A DNA stretch of 64,000 nucleotides from Lagierella sp. (lineage in GTDB: Bacteria; Bacillota; Clostridia; Tissierellales; Peptoniphilaceae): contig NZ_JASBYU010000006.1 of assembly GCF_029983815.1 (NCBI RefSeq), forward strand, positions 20,812 to 84,811, written 5' to 3'. Within the stretch, counting starts at the first letter, position 1, and the number at the start of each line of letters is the position of its first letter. The notes under the pieces were generated by a model. It saw only the letters and a program-made list of their open reading frames with translations. It ran no database searches and was not told the DNA's origin. A program made the position numbers and the translations under genes. This document shows, in pieces, positions 1 through 7,662 of this stretch.

Positions 1-162
1 TAGCTTTTTTTCTTTTTCATTTTTGTAATTTTTTATCCTGTTATTTTATCAATGTTCAACTATTAGTTTGAAAATAACATAGTATAATGGCTAATTTAAG
101 CTCTTTAATCAATTAATAACAATTTGGAAAAAATCATTCAAATATTAAAACTTTGTAACACT

Positions 163-187
163 TGTTAAGTTTTACAATAACTTAACA
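163..187. promoter_or_regulatory. Inverted repeat upstream of the alcohol dehydrogenase gene, possible operator
   Basis: A perfect 9-bp inverted repeat (TGTTAAGTT at 163-171, AACTTAACA at 179-187, 7-nt spacer) lies about 130 bp before the start codon at 319. The rest of 1-318 holds no credible ORF. A similar AACTTAA/TTAAGTT pair precedes glycerol dehydrogenase at 2706-2740. Use as a redox-regulator site is inference. Confidence 0.4.
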
Positions 188-257
188 GTTCTAACCTAAA
201 GTATGAAAACTAGAGGTTTGACTAGGCAAAAATGCAAAACTGACTAGTTTTATATCC

Positions 258-285
258 TTGACTACTGATTAACGCGTGTTAAAAT
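258..285 (+). promoter_or_regulatory. Putative promoter of the alcohol dehydrogenase gene with overlapping inverted repeat
   Basis: TTGACT (258-263), a 16-bp spacer and TAAAAT (280-285) look like a sigma-A promoter about 33 bp before the start codon. The arms TTAAC and GTTAA (269-273, 278-282) form an imperfect palindrome across the spacer and the -10, a good position for a repressor. The arms loosely resemble clostridial Rex half-sites (GTTAA), but the order and spacing are not the consensus. Confidence 0.4.
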
Positions 286-318
286 TTAATTAGATAATAA
301 TTTAACAGGAGGGAAATT

Positions 319-1497
319 ATGAATAGATACACATTACCTAGAGACATGTACTATGGTAGAGGTGCTATTGATGCACTTAAGGACTTAGAAGGAAAAAGAG
401 CGATTGTTGTAGTTGGCGGCGGCTCCATGAAGAGATTTGGTTTTCTTGATAAGGTAGTAGAAAACTTAAAAGCTGCAAAAATGGAAGTAAAGCTTTTTGA
501 AAATGTTGAATCTGATCCATCTGTTGAAACTGTAATGGCCGGTGCAAAGGCAATGCAAAAATTTGAACCAGACTGGATTGTAGCCATGGGCGGTGGTTCC
601 CCTATTGATGCTGCCAAAGCCATGTGGGTGTTCTATGAATATCCAGAGGTAAGTTTTGAAGATATAATTGTTCCTTTCAGTTTTCCTAAGTTGAGAAATA
701 AAGCAAAGTTTGTTGCTATCTCTTCAACTTCTGGAACTGCGACTGAAGTTACAGCTTTTTCAGTAATAACAGACTATGAAAAGGGCATTAAGTATCCACT
801 GGCAGACTTTGAAATCACTCCAGACATTGCAATTGTTGACCCGGATGTGGCTGAAACCATGCCTCCAAGGCTAACTGCAAATACTGGAATGGACGCTTTG
901 ACCCACGCCTTTGAAGCTTATGTAGCCACAGGTCATAGCGTATTTACAGATCCTTTAGCCCTTAAGGCAATTGAGATGGTCTTTGAATATCTACCTAAGT
1001 CCTATGAAGGTTGTAAGGACTCTAAGGAACAAATGCACTATGCACAATGTCTAGCTGGACAGGCTTTCTCCAACGCGCTTCTTGGAATAGTCCACTCATT
1101 AGCCCACAAGACTGGTGCTGCATTTTCTACAGGACATATCGTACATGGATATGCAAATGCAATGTATTTGCCATATGTTATACAGTACAATAGAAAAGAC
1201 GAAGACACTTTAAAACGATATGGTGAAATTGGTAAGTATCTTGGATTGGAAGGTTCTGATTTAGAAATCAGCAACATTTTAATCGATAAGATCCATGAGT
1301 TTAATGCTAAATTTGATATTAAGAACAATTTGAGGGAATTTGGTATCATCGAAGATGAGTTTAGGGAAAAGCTTGATCAAATTGCTACAGATGCCGTTGC
1401 CGACGCTTGTACTCTTTCAAACCCAAGAAAAGTAGATGTAGAAAATATGAAGAAAATACTTGAATATATTTATGAAGGAAAAGAAATAAACTTCTAG
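319..1497 (+). CDS. Iron-containing alcohol dehydrogenase
   Basis: This 392-aa cytoplasmic enzyme belongs to the group III iron-dependent alcohol dehydrogenases, close to the NAD(P)H-dependent butanol/ethanol dehydrogenases of clostridia and the C-terminal half of AdhE. The N-terminal Rossmann part carries the GGGSPIDAAK nucleotide-binding motif (about residues 90-100). The metal-binding half shows MDALTHAFEAY (Asp and His ligands), then GIVHSLAHK and GHIVHGYANA with the two further histidines. Length is normal for the family. The start is well supported by AGGAGGG a few bases before the ATG. It stands alone with its own promoter and terminator and faces a convergent glycerol dehydrogenase. 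The likely role is re-oxidising NAD(P)H by reducing aldehydes during fermentation. The exact substrate cannot be read from sequence. Confidence 0.93.
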   Translation: MNRYTLPRDMYYGRGAIDALKDLEGKRAIVVVGGGSMKRFGFLDKVVENLKAAKMEVKLFENVESDPSVETVMAGAKAMQKFEPDWIVAMGGGSPIDAAKAMWVFYEYPEVSFEDIIVPFSFPKLRNKAKFVAISSTSGTATEVTAFSVITDYEKGIKYPLADFEITPDIAIVDPDVAETMPPRLTANTGMDALTHAFEAYVATGHSVFTDPLALKAIEMVFEYLPKSYEGCKDSKEQMHYAQCLAGQAFSNALLGIVHSLAHKTGAAFSTGHIVHGYANAMYLPYVIQYNRKDEDTLKRYGEIGKYLGLEGSDLEISNILIDKIHEFNAKFDIKNNLREFGIIEDEFREKLDQIATDAVADACTLSNPRKVDVENMKKILEYIYEGKEINF

Positions 1498-1505
1498 AAC
1501 ATGGA

Positions 1506-1529
1506 AAAAGGGGCATTTTCGCCCCTTTT
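1506..1529. terminator. Bidirectional rho-independent terminator between convergent dehydrogenase genes
   Basis: A 9-bp stem (AAAAGGGGC at 1506-1514 with GCCCCTTTT at 1521-1529) closes a 6-nt loop. The A and T ends of the stem give U-tracts in both directions, so it can serve the upstream plus-strand gene and the minus-strand gene ending at 1553. Confidence 0.85.
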
Positions 1530-1552
1530 CTAATTCCCATTATTATAAGATT

Positions 1553-2647
1553 TTATTTCTTATGTTCTTCATAGTACTTTGTTCCAAGACTATCGGCTGT
1601 AAGCACAAAATCCTTAAGTCGTTCAGGAGTTACTTCTCCCACTAAATTGTGTATGGTTTCTCCCTCTGCACATGCCTTTTCACAACCTATCATCAAATCT
1701 TCCTCTTTTATATTAAGATCCTCTAAGGTTAGTGGAAGACCCAATTTATAGCATAGGTCAATTACCTTGTATAGTTCTTCTTTTGGACTTGCTTCCATCA
1801 ATAGCTGAACGATTGTACCAAAGGCAACTATTTCACCATGCATAGCATCTACAAATTCTATTTCTGTAAATCCATTGTAAATAGAATGTGCAGCTGCAAG
1901 TCCACCATTGTCCGCACCAACACCACTTAGGTAGGTTGCCGCTTCGATAATCTTGTCTACGGATTCATTTACTACCCTTTTCTCAAGGGATGCTATTGCA
2001 ATTTCTCCATGCTCAAATAAGATTTCGTTACATAGTTTACACAAAGCCAAAGCAGAGTCACTTATTCCTCCATTTTCCAAAGATGGAGCTCCTACCTTCT
2101 TACAAGCCCTAGCTTCATAGTAGGTGGCAAGGGCATCTCCAATTCCTGCAACTAAAAACTTTGAAGGAGCATTAGCAATTACATTTGTGTCCACCATAAC
2201 CATATTTGGATTGTCTGGATAGAAAATGTATCTGTCAAAGGTTCCATCATCATTATAAATTACAGAAAGTCCTGTACATGGAGCATCTGTAGCTACAACT
2301 GTTGGAAGTACAATGATAGGCTTTTTAGTATAATATGCAGAAGCCTTTGCCGTATCTATGGCAGATCCACCACCAAGTCCAACTACTACGTCGATATTGT
2401 CTTCCTTGATTATTTCACTCATCCTATCGATTTCACCATTGGAACTGATTCCTGCAAATTCTTCGTACCTTCTGTAGACACCGCTGTCGCCAAAACTCTT
2501 TTCAAGTTTATCCTTACAGTATTTAAGTCCACTTCCTGAAGCTACAAATAAAAATCTTTCTCCATAGTCCTTACCATAGTCATAGAATTCTTCAAAGGCA
2601 TTTCTCCCTTGGATGTATTTTTGTGGTGTTCTAATTAATTTAAGCAT
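1553..2647 (-). CDS. gldA: Glycerol dehydrogenase
   Basis: This 364-aa protein matches the NAD-dependent, Zn-binding GldA family, which oxidises glycerol to dihydroxyacetone or runs the reverse as an electron sink. Visible motifs are GLGGGSAIDTAK for NAD binding, GDALATYYEAR with the metal-binding Asp (about residue 170), and two later histidines in AAHSIYNGF and DAMHGEIVAFG. Family length is about 365 aa, so it is complete. GGAG precedes the ATG at the usual distance. No dihydroxyacetone kinase is adjacent. It converges on the iron alcohol dehydrogenase and shares with it an upstream inverted-repeat motif. Confidence 0.93.
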   Translation of the reverse strand: MLKLIRTPQKYIQGRNAFEEFYDYGKDYGERFLFVASGSGLKYCKDKLEKSFGDSGVYRRYEEFAGISSNGEIDRMSEIIKEDNIDVVVGLGGGSAIDTAKASAYYTKKPIIVLPTVVATDAPCTGLSVIYNDDGTFDRYIFYPDNPNMVMVDTNVIANAPSKFLVAGIGDALATYYEARACKKVGAPSLENGGISDSALALCKLCNEILFEHGEIAIASLEKRVVNESVDKIIEAATYLSGVGADNGGLAAAHSIYNGFTEIEFVDAMHGEIVAFGTIVQLLMEASPKEELYKVIDLCYKLGLPLTLEDLNIKEEDLMIGCEKACAEGETIHNLVGEVTPERLKDFVLTADSLGTKYYEEHKK

Positions 2648-2705
2648 ATTTCTCCTTTCAAACTGTAAATAATATTGTATTGATGTTTCGTTTAATTTTT
2701 AACTA

Positions 2706-2740
2706 AATAACTTAAAAATTTTGCAATTTATTAAGTTATT
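2706..2740. promoter_or_regulatory. Inverted repeat upstream of gldA, possible operator
   Basis: AATAACTTA (2706-2714) and TAAGTTATT (2732-2740) form a perfect 9-bp inverted repeat 59 bp upstream of the gldA start. The AACTTAA/TTAAGTT core also occurs before the alcohol dehydrogenase gene. The 2648-2967 gap holds nothing else coding. A second hairpin, TTACCCCTAA/TTAGGGGTAA (2911-2920, 2934-2943), may end the small membrane-protein transcript. Confidence 0.4.
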
Positions 2741-2967
2741 ACTGACCGACCATTAAATTTTATACCCTAAAACATTTTCCTAAAACATGGTTGTAGGACT
2801 TTGGAGTCTACATTAACCAATACAATATTTTTTTAATGAAGATTATACGTTTGTCAAAAAATAAAGAAAACCACAAAAAACAAACTCACTCTTTCCCCTA
2901 AATAATGGAATTACCCCTAATTCCTATATGAATTTAGGGGTAAAATAATTATGAGTTTCTTATATTT

Positions 2968-3150
2968 TTATTTTCTTTTAGCAGGTTTATTATTCTTTGC
3001 TCTATACTTTTTAACAAGTCCAACTACTATGAAAGTTCCACCAAATCCTATTAAAAATCCTAGGATTCCATCCCCTGCCTTGGTAACTTCACTCAATATA
3101 AGTGCAACAAAGAGTAGTATTCCACCTATCATTATTAAAAAATTATCCAT
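2968..3150 (-). CDS. Small two-helix membrane protein
   Basis: This 60-aa protein has two hydrophobic segments (about residues 4-20 and 28-46) and a basic tail (KKYRAKNNKPAKRK), so it is probably a two-pass membrane protein with a cytoplasmic C-terminus. I do not recognise the family. The strand choice rests on GGAGG lying 3 nt before the ATG; an overlapping plus-strand frame (2951-3166) has no such site. The gene lies downstream of two other uncharacterised minus-strand genes, separated by about 260 bp. Confidence 0.6.
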   Translation of the reverse strand: MDNFLIMIGGILLFVALILSEVTKAGDGILGFLIGFGGTFIVVGLVKKYRAKNNKPAKRK

Positions 3151-3410
3151 TATTCCTCCAAATTAGTACTTAATCAAATATAAAAAAGGCTGTTAATCTT
3201 AAGTGTGAAGACAAAGTTTAAATCTTGATTCCTCGACTAATTTAATTAATCCTAGTGTTAATTCCTTACTCTATCAACAACCTTAAGTTATGAAGCCTTT
3301 ATTTGTCTCTATTAGTTTTAATACCCAATCCTATAGTCCATACAACAAAAATTTCTATGACTGATACCATTCCCTGTATGTTAAGAAATTGTGATAATTA
3401 AAACCGCCAA

Positions 3411-3839
3411 TTATTTTCCAAGCTTTTCAATCTCCAAATCCAATCTTTTAATTAAATCCAAAATAGACTCTCTGAAAACAGCAAGTTGTCTAAGGGATTC
3501 TTTAATCTCCCCCTGAACCCTTAAGTCCGTAAATATATTATCAAACCACATGTCCAAAGCTCTATCAGATATACTATCCCTAACACTTTCAGGCAAAGTC
3601 ATATTCACATCTGCCAATTCCTTATTTAAATTTTCAAGCGACTCACTTATTCCATAGATATATTGATTAGCCTTATTGATTTTATTTCTCTTTAACAAGC
3701 TAGTTATAAACCCACCTGCAAATATATCCCACTTTCCCCAAGTACGGGCACTATTAAGATAACTTGTAGCATTGTCAATACTATCTATAACTTCATTAGC
3801 CGCCTCTTTTGCTTCAAGAAGTTCCTTTATTCTATCCAT
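3411..3839 (-). CDS. Uncharacterised helical protein
   Basis: This 142-aa protein is predominantly amphipathic helix by composition, with no signal peptide and no convincing membrane span. The segment near residues 30-50 (SARTWGKWDIFAGGFITSLLKRNK) is the most distinctive part. The rest resembles a coiled coil. I do not recognise a family. It starts 8 bp after the stop of the membrane protein at 3848-4315, with AGGAAGG upstream, so the two are probably co-transcribed and may act together. Confidence 0.65.
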   Translation of the reverse strand: MDRIKELLEAKEAANEVIDSIDNATSYLNSARTWGKWDIFAGGFITSLLKRNKINKANQYIYGISESLENLNKELADVNMTLPESVRDSISDRALDMWFDNIFTDLRVQGEIKESLRQLAVFRESILDLIKRLDLEIEKLGK

Positions 3840-3847
3840 CTTTGTCT

Positions 3848-4315
3848 CTACCTTCCTAGATTTTCATGCTTAACTTCAGGCATGTCAGAAAAATTATTTG
3901 AATTTAAAATACTTATAACTTTTTCACTATCTACCCTAGAATAAACCTGTTTAAACGTGGTGCCATAGGCCACAATACGCAATTCTAAATCATCCTTATT
4001 TATAACCCTTAAATCCTTCACAGCCTCAAAAGGAACAAACTTTGCAATCATAGAACTTAAATCAACAAAAAATCCCCCATCACTTATACCAGTAATTCTC
4101 GTGAAAGAAAACACAAAAACCATACCAGCCGCAACAAGGATATATCCAACAATCGTATTGTCGTATTTGAAACATATCATAACCGAGAATAGCGTGAAAA
4201 TGAGCAAAGTGATTTTAACAATAGCGGGAGTCTTTGTGTGATATTTTATATTCCTTGCATGGTAAAAATTGTATGCAGTGGCTATGAGGAATATGGTGAG
4301 TAGTAAGTATTTCAT
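3848..4315 (-). CDS. Uncharacterised membrane protein with soluble C-terminal domain
   Basis: The 155-aa product has three hydrophobic stretches (about residues 1-18, 30-48 and 54-72) followed by a roughly 80-residue soluble domain of alternating strands, ending in a polar tail. The layout resembles small bacterial membrane proteins with a PH-like or DUF domain, but I cannot name one. GGAGG lies before the ATG. It is first in a two-gene unit with the helical protein at 3411-3839. Confidence 0.65.
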   Translation of the reverse strand: MKYLLLTIFLIATAYNFYHARNIKYHTKTPAIVKITLLIFTLFSVMICFKYDNTIVGYILVAAGMVFVFSFTRITGISDGGFFVDLSSMIAKFVPFEAVKDLRVINKDDLELRIVAYGTTFKQVYSRVDSEKVISILNSNNFSDMPEVKHENLGR

Positions 4316-4422
4316 AAAAATTTCCTCCTTTGTGATTTTTAATAAAAAATTAAGCGATAGTTAAATAATTAACTTTTCCAATATTATCCTTAAAATCAAG
4401 CTCCAATCCACAGAATCAAACC

Positions 4423-5064
4423 TTATAAAAAGTCCTTAAATACCTCTTCAAAAATCTTAATCCCTTCTTCATCCATATGATATTTATACTTCTCCTCTGA
4501 CTCATCAAAGTCAGTACATGGTTTATAAGCGCTGTCTGGACATTCATATCCTAGTAGTCTTGCTATTGCTATAGGAAAATCTGCATAGGCATCTGCAACT
4601 GCTGTAACTATGTTCCCATCAACTACTATTGGCTTATATTGTATGTTTTCATCTTTGATAAAGGGAAGTCTTTCATTCATTTCCACATAAAGTTGGTTTG
4701 TAAACTTCTTGTCATCAAGTAGTCCTGCCATGGATAAAAATATTGGACCGCCACAAATTGCACCTATTACGAAGTCTGGGTATTTCTTAAGACCTCGTAA
4801 AAAGTCTATAAGCTTATGGTCATTTAAAGATTCTCTGATGTCACTAATTCCCGGTAAAATCAAACAATCATAGTCATTTACATCAAACTCATCCAATGTC
4901 TTTTCAGGCTGAATGATAACACCTTCTTCAGATTTTACAAAGTCTTTGCTGGATGATAACACGACAGTTTTTGATTCAAAGTACCATCTAAACAGTGCAA
5001 TAGTGTTGCCAATTTCCTGCAAACTAAATTCTGGATAAACCAGTAGTGCAATTTTCTTTTTCAT
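4423..5064 (-). CDS. DJ-1/PfpI family protein
   Basis: This 213-aa protein has the class I glutamine amidotransferase-like fold of the DJ-1/PfpI superfamily. The nucleophile elbow is clear: FVIGAICGGP, with the cysteine near residue 104, and a beta-strand pattern (IALLVYPEF, DCLILPG) typical of these proteins. Known members are chaperones, glyoxalases, amidases or peptidases; which applies cannot be told. AGGTGG precedes the ATG. Its 5' end and the first codons (MKKKI) lie inside a ~295-bp sequence that is repeated 2.3 kb downstream at 7374-7654, so its upstream region has been duplicated. Confidence 0.85.
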   Translation of the reverse strand: MKKKIALLVYPEFSLQEIGNTIALFRWYFESKTVVLSSSKDFVKSEEGVIIQPEKTLDEFDVNDYDCLILPGISDIRESLNDHKLIDFLRGLKKYPDFVIGAICGGPIFLSMAGLLDDKKFTNQLYVEMNERLPFIKDENIQYKPIVVDGNIVTAVADAYADFPIAIARLLGYECPDSAYKPCTDFDESEEKYKYHMDEEGIKIFEEVFKDFL

Positions 5065-5344
5065 AGTCCACCTCTTTTAAACTTTAAACACATTCCAAAT
5101 ACAGTTTATTTACATATTTACCCCAATAACTAATAATCAATTTAAAATTAGTAAATGTATTTAAATTTCTTTTAAATCTAAAACCTGCTACACTTTGCTC
5201 ATATATAGTCTTTGGAAGCCTTTTAATAATTATCGATTCATTTTTAAGTGCGACGTAAAATTTTGCGTTGCACTTTTGCGTTGCAAATGATGCGTAAATT
5301 TCGACCAAGTGATGCGCAAATTTGTTAAAAAGTTAAAATTACAT
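5050..5344. repeat. Direct repeat, copy 1 (~295 bp)
   Basis: This segment is near-identical to 7374-7654 in the same orientation, apart from small indels and scattered substitutions. It starts within codon 5 of the DJ-1/PfpI gene and runs through its leader to just past a GATGCGCAAATTTG motif. The minus strand carries a 74-aa ORF (5084-5308) whose core, ALKNESIIIKRLPK, recurs in copy 2. Without an RBS or known family I treat that ORF as part of the repeat, not as a gene. The 5' part contains short internal repeats (TTGCGTTGCA twice; TGATGCGYAAATTT twice). Confidence 0.85.
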
Positions 5345-5457
5345 GTTTTAGGATCTACTTCGAATGTAATTAAATCCTACTAATCCTGGTATAACTGAAT
5401 TAAATGGGTATAATATTATTAGATTCAAATTTTTTCTGTGAATTTTGTCTTAATTTT

Positions 5458-5530
5458 GCGGAGATAGCGCAGCGGAGAGGCGCAGTGCTGTAATCAGCAA
5501 AGGACACCGGTTCGACTCCGGCACTCCGCA
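5458..5530 (+). tRNA. tRNA-like sequence with degenerate anticodon arm
   Basis: The 73-nt element folds as a tRNA. The acceptor arm is GCGGAG paired with CTCCGC, T8 is present, the D stem is GCGC/GCGC, and the T arm CCGG-TTCGACT-CCGG has a canonical loop. The anticodon arm is wrong: only TGCT/AGCA (5486-5489, 5496-5499) pairs, leaving a 6-nt loop GTAATC, so no anticodon can be assigned. The 3' end is not followed by CCA. It may be a decayed tRNA, perhaps from tRNA-Thr after a small deletion, or an element-borne tRNA relic. It lies just outside repeat copy 1 in the accessory region. Confidence 0.5.
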
Positions 5531-5604
5531 CTAATATATATATAAATTTCTTAAACTATCAAGTGTTTTTCTTTCGTCTATTATAATTTTATCGCCGAAA
5601 ATTC

Positions 5605-5647
5605 ATAATTATCGCCTAAATCTTATGCAGTTTTAGGCGATAATTAT
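5605..5647. other. 16-bp perfect inverted repeat (strong hairpin)
   Basis: Positions 5605-5620 and 5632-5647 are exact reverse complements (core TTATCGCCTAAA) with an 11-nt loop. A partial extra copy of the arm (ATCGCC) lies at 5591-5596. There is no clear T-tract on either side, so a terminator is less likely than a mobile-element end or protein-binding site. The rest of 5531-5942 holds no convincing gene. Confidence 0.7.
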
Positions 5648-5942
5648 TAACTGATTTAACCGTCTGAAAACTTACTACCATTTTTTTCTATTATCCTAAA
5701 CAAACCCCATAAGTTTAAACCCGCTATTAACACAAAAACTCCAGTAATCGGACCTGAGCTTTCTTAAAACTAAACTACTTAGAAATATTCCTAAATACTC
5801 CACCATTGTTTCCTACTCGCATTCTTTATATATTAGTATACGGATAATATTAAACTATACAAATTACCACTTTTATTTTTTTAATATGGAAAATTTTATA
5901 CCCAAACAGATCCAAGTTTCAGATTGAACATTTCTAATAATT

Positions 5943-6783
5943 TTATTTCGGAAATTTTTTAATATCTAATTTATTTAACTTATCTAAGGACATTAGTTGT
6001 GTCTTTGCAAGATTTCTTAGTTCAATCATTCTTCCTTTTTGATCTATTCCTTTTTCTATTAATATCGCATTATAAGATTCCATATTAGCAAGCACTAATA
6101 ATTCATTAAGACTTGCATAGTCTCTTATATTTCCTTTTAAAGCAGGATTTTCTTTTCGCCAAGTACTTGCTCTTTTATTAAATAAAGCTACATTTAACAT
6201 ATCTGCTTCGCTTGCATACTTAAACGATAATTGTTCATCAGTAAGGTCCTTTAACAAATACTCTTTAATTGCATCTGTATGGATCTTATAATTGATTTTA
6301 GATATTTCTCTATGTAGATTCCAAGTAAGAGATAACTTTGAGTTTTCATCTTCCTTTAACCTTTTATAGTCTTGAATAATATATAATTTAAACTCCGGAG
6401 ATAACCAAGAAGCAAATTCCATAGCAATATCATAGTGAGCATATGTTCCTCCATAACGACCAGCTTTTGACACTATACCGATAGCATTTGTAGAATTTAT
6501 CCACTTACCTGGTGTCATTGTAAATCTATTTAGCCCAGCTTCACTTCTAAACGTGTCGAATTGCACACGGTTAAAATTAGGGTTATTCAAAGCTTCCCAT
6601 AGCCCTATAAACTCAAGTGTATTTCTATTTCTCATCCAGTTTTGAATTACGAATCTTGGATCGTCTGAGTTTCTGTATCTTGCTATATCAGTTAAGCTTA
6701 TATAGTCATTTTTAAAATCTTCTGTATAGATCTGAATATCAAAACCTTGAGCAGAAATTTTCTCTTTTTTTTATTTTTGCCAT
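5943..6783 (-). pseudogene. KilA-N domain protein gene, frameshifted at an A8 tract
   Basis: The readable 230-aa frame (start of MRNRNTLEF at 6635) lacks the N-terminus of a KilA-N family protein. The missing part is upstream. An ATG at 6781-6783 with AAAGGA 6 nt before it starts MAKIKK, and after an eight-A run (T8 on the plus strand, 6765-6772) the frame slips and stops at 14 codons. Deleting one A restores a continuous ~280-aa protein (MAKIKKEKISAQGFDIQIY... joining NWMRNRNTLEFIGLWEALNN). KilA-N domains bind DNA and are common in phages and mobile elements. The gene is off as sequenced, either by decay, by slipped-strand phase variation, or by sequencing error. No stops interrupt the remaining frame, which argues for recent or reversible loss. 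Confidence 0.8.
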
Positions 6784-6942
6784 TCTTATTCCTTTCAAAT
6801 CTGCTACTTATTTCTTTATCATTAGATAAATGTAAACTAACATCGTTCACAAAAATCTTAGCATTTTTATTTTATTTTCTTTAAGCCTTGGGATCCCTCA
6901 AGTTTTTTAGAAAGTTATTTGTTCATGATTTATATTATCCCG

Positions 6943-7080
6943 TTAATACCAAACTACTATTCCATAGTCTTCAAATTTATTGTTTGCGAAATATTCAGCA
7001 ATTTTAGATTCCTCCATATCGGCTAGATATATCCACCATAATCTATTGCAGGATCACAAGTAGGTAATTCTACTTCAAAT
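6943..7080 (-). pseudogene. Decayed gene fragment, unknown family
   Basis: On the minus strand this stretch reads FEVELPTCDPAIDYGGY, then after a frameshift and a stop ADMEESKIAEYFANNKF EDYGIVVWY to a TAA at 6943-6945. The protein-like reading with a natural C-terminal stop, but no start and no open frame, suggests the 3' end of a lost gene. I do not recognise it. The surrounding 6784-6942 and 7081-7373 show nothing else coding. Confidence 0.4.
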
Positions 7081-7373
7081 GATTAATATATAATAACCAC
7101 AAAAATCTATCACTTTTTTTCTTCATTTAAGTCTTTAAAAGTTGAACTGAGAAAAACTTAATATTTTACTTGATTCATATAAATCCTTTCTTTAGTTATA
7201 TGTTATTAGTAAACCACTTTTAAACTTTATCTTTCAAGTTATAAACTAGTTTATATTTCTGTATAATCGTTCTGTATTTTAAAGTCTTGAAAGAAATATA
7301 AGACTTAATTCTAGGGATTTTTAACAAGTTGTTCGCCATGCACCATGAATCTTATGGTATTATTCAGTAATTT

Positions 7374-7654
7374 AATTTTCTTTTTCATAGTCCACCTTTT
7401 TTAAACTTTAAACACATTCAAAATACGCTTTGTTTACATATTTACCCTAATAACTAATAATCAATTTAAAATTAGTAAATGTATTTAATTTTCTTTTAAA
7501 TCTAAAACCTGCTACACTTTGCTCATAGATATCCTTTGGAAGCCTTTTAATAATTATCGACTCATTTTTAAGTGCAACGTAAATTTTATGTTGCAAATGA
7601 TACGTAAATCTTAAACAAGTGATGCGCAAATTTGAACAAAGTTGAATTTTACAT
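7374..7654. repeat. Direct repeat, copy 2 (~281 bp)
   Basis: This is the second copy of 5050-5344 in the same orientation. It includes the leader and first five codons of the DJ-1/PfpI gene (ATG at 7386-7388, MKKKI), after which the sequence diverges and stops at about 25 codons. So it is a duplicated gene start without a gene. Its minus-strand ORF (7447-7629, 60 aa) shares ALKNESIIIKRLPK and SVAGFRFKR with copy 1. Right next to it is the end of the GNAT gene at 7663. Confidence 0.85.
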
Positions 7655-7662
7655 TAATAACT

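Noticed and set aside
2951..3166. Plus-strand 71-aa frame overlapping the small membrane-protein gene
   Set aside because: The minus-strand frame has GGAGG at the right distance and a typical two-helix pattern with a basic tail; the plus-strand frame has no ribosome site and is its antisense shadow.
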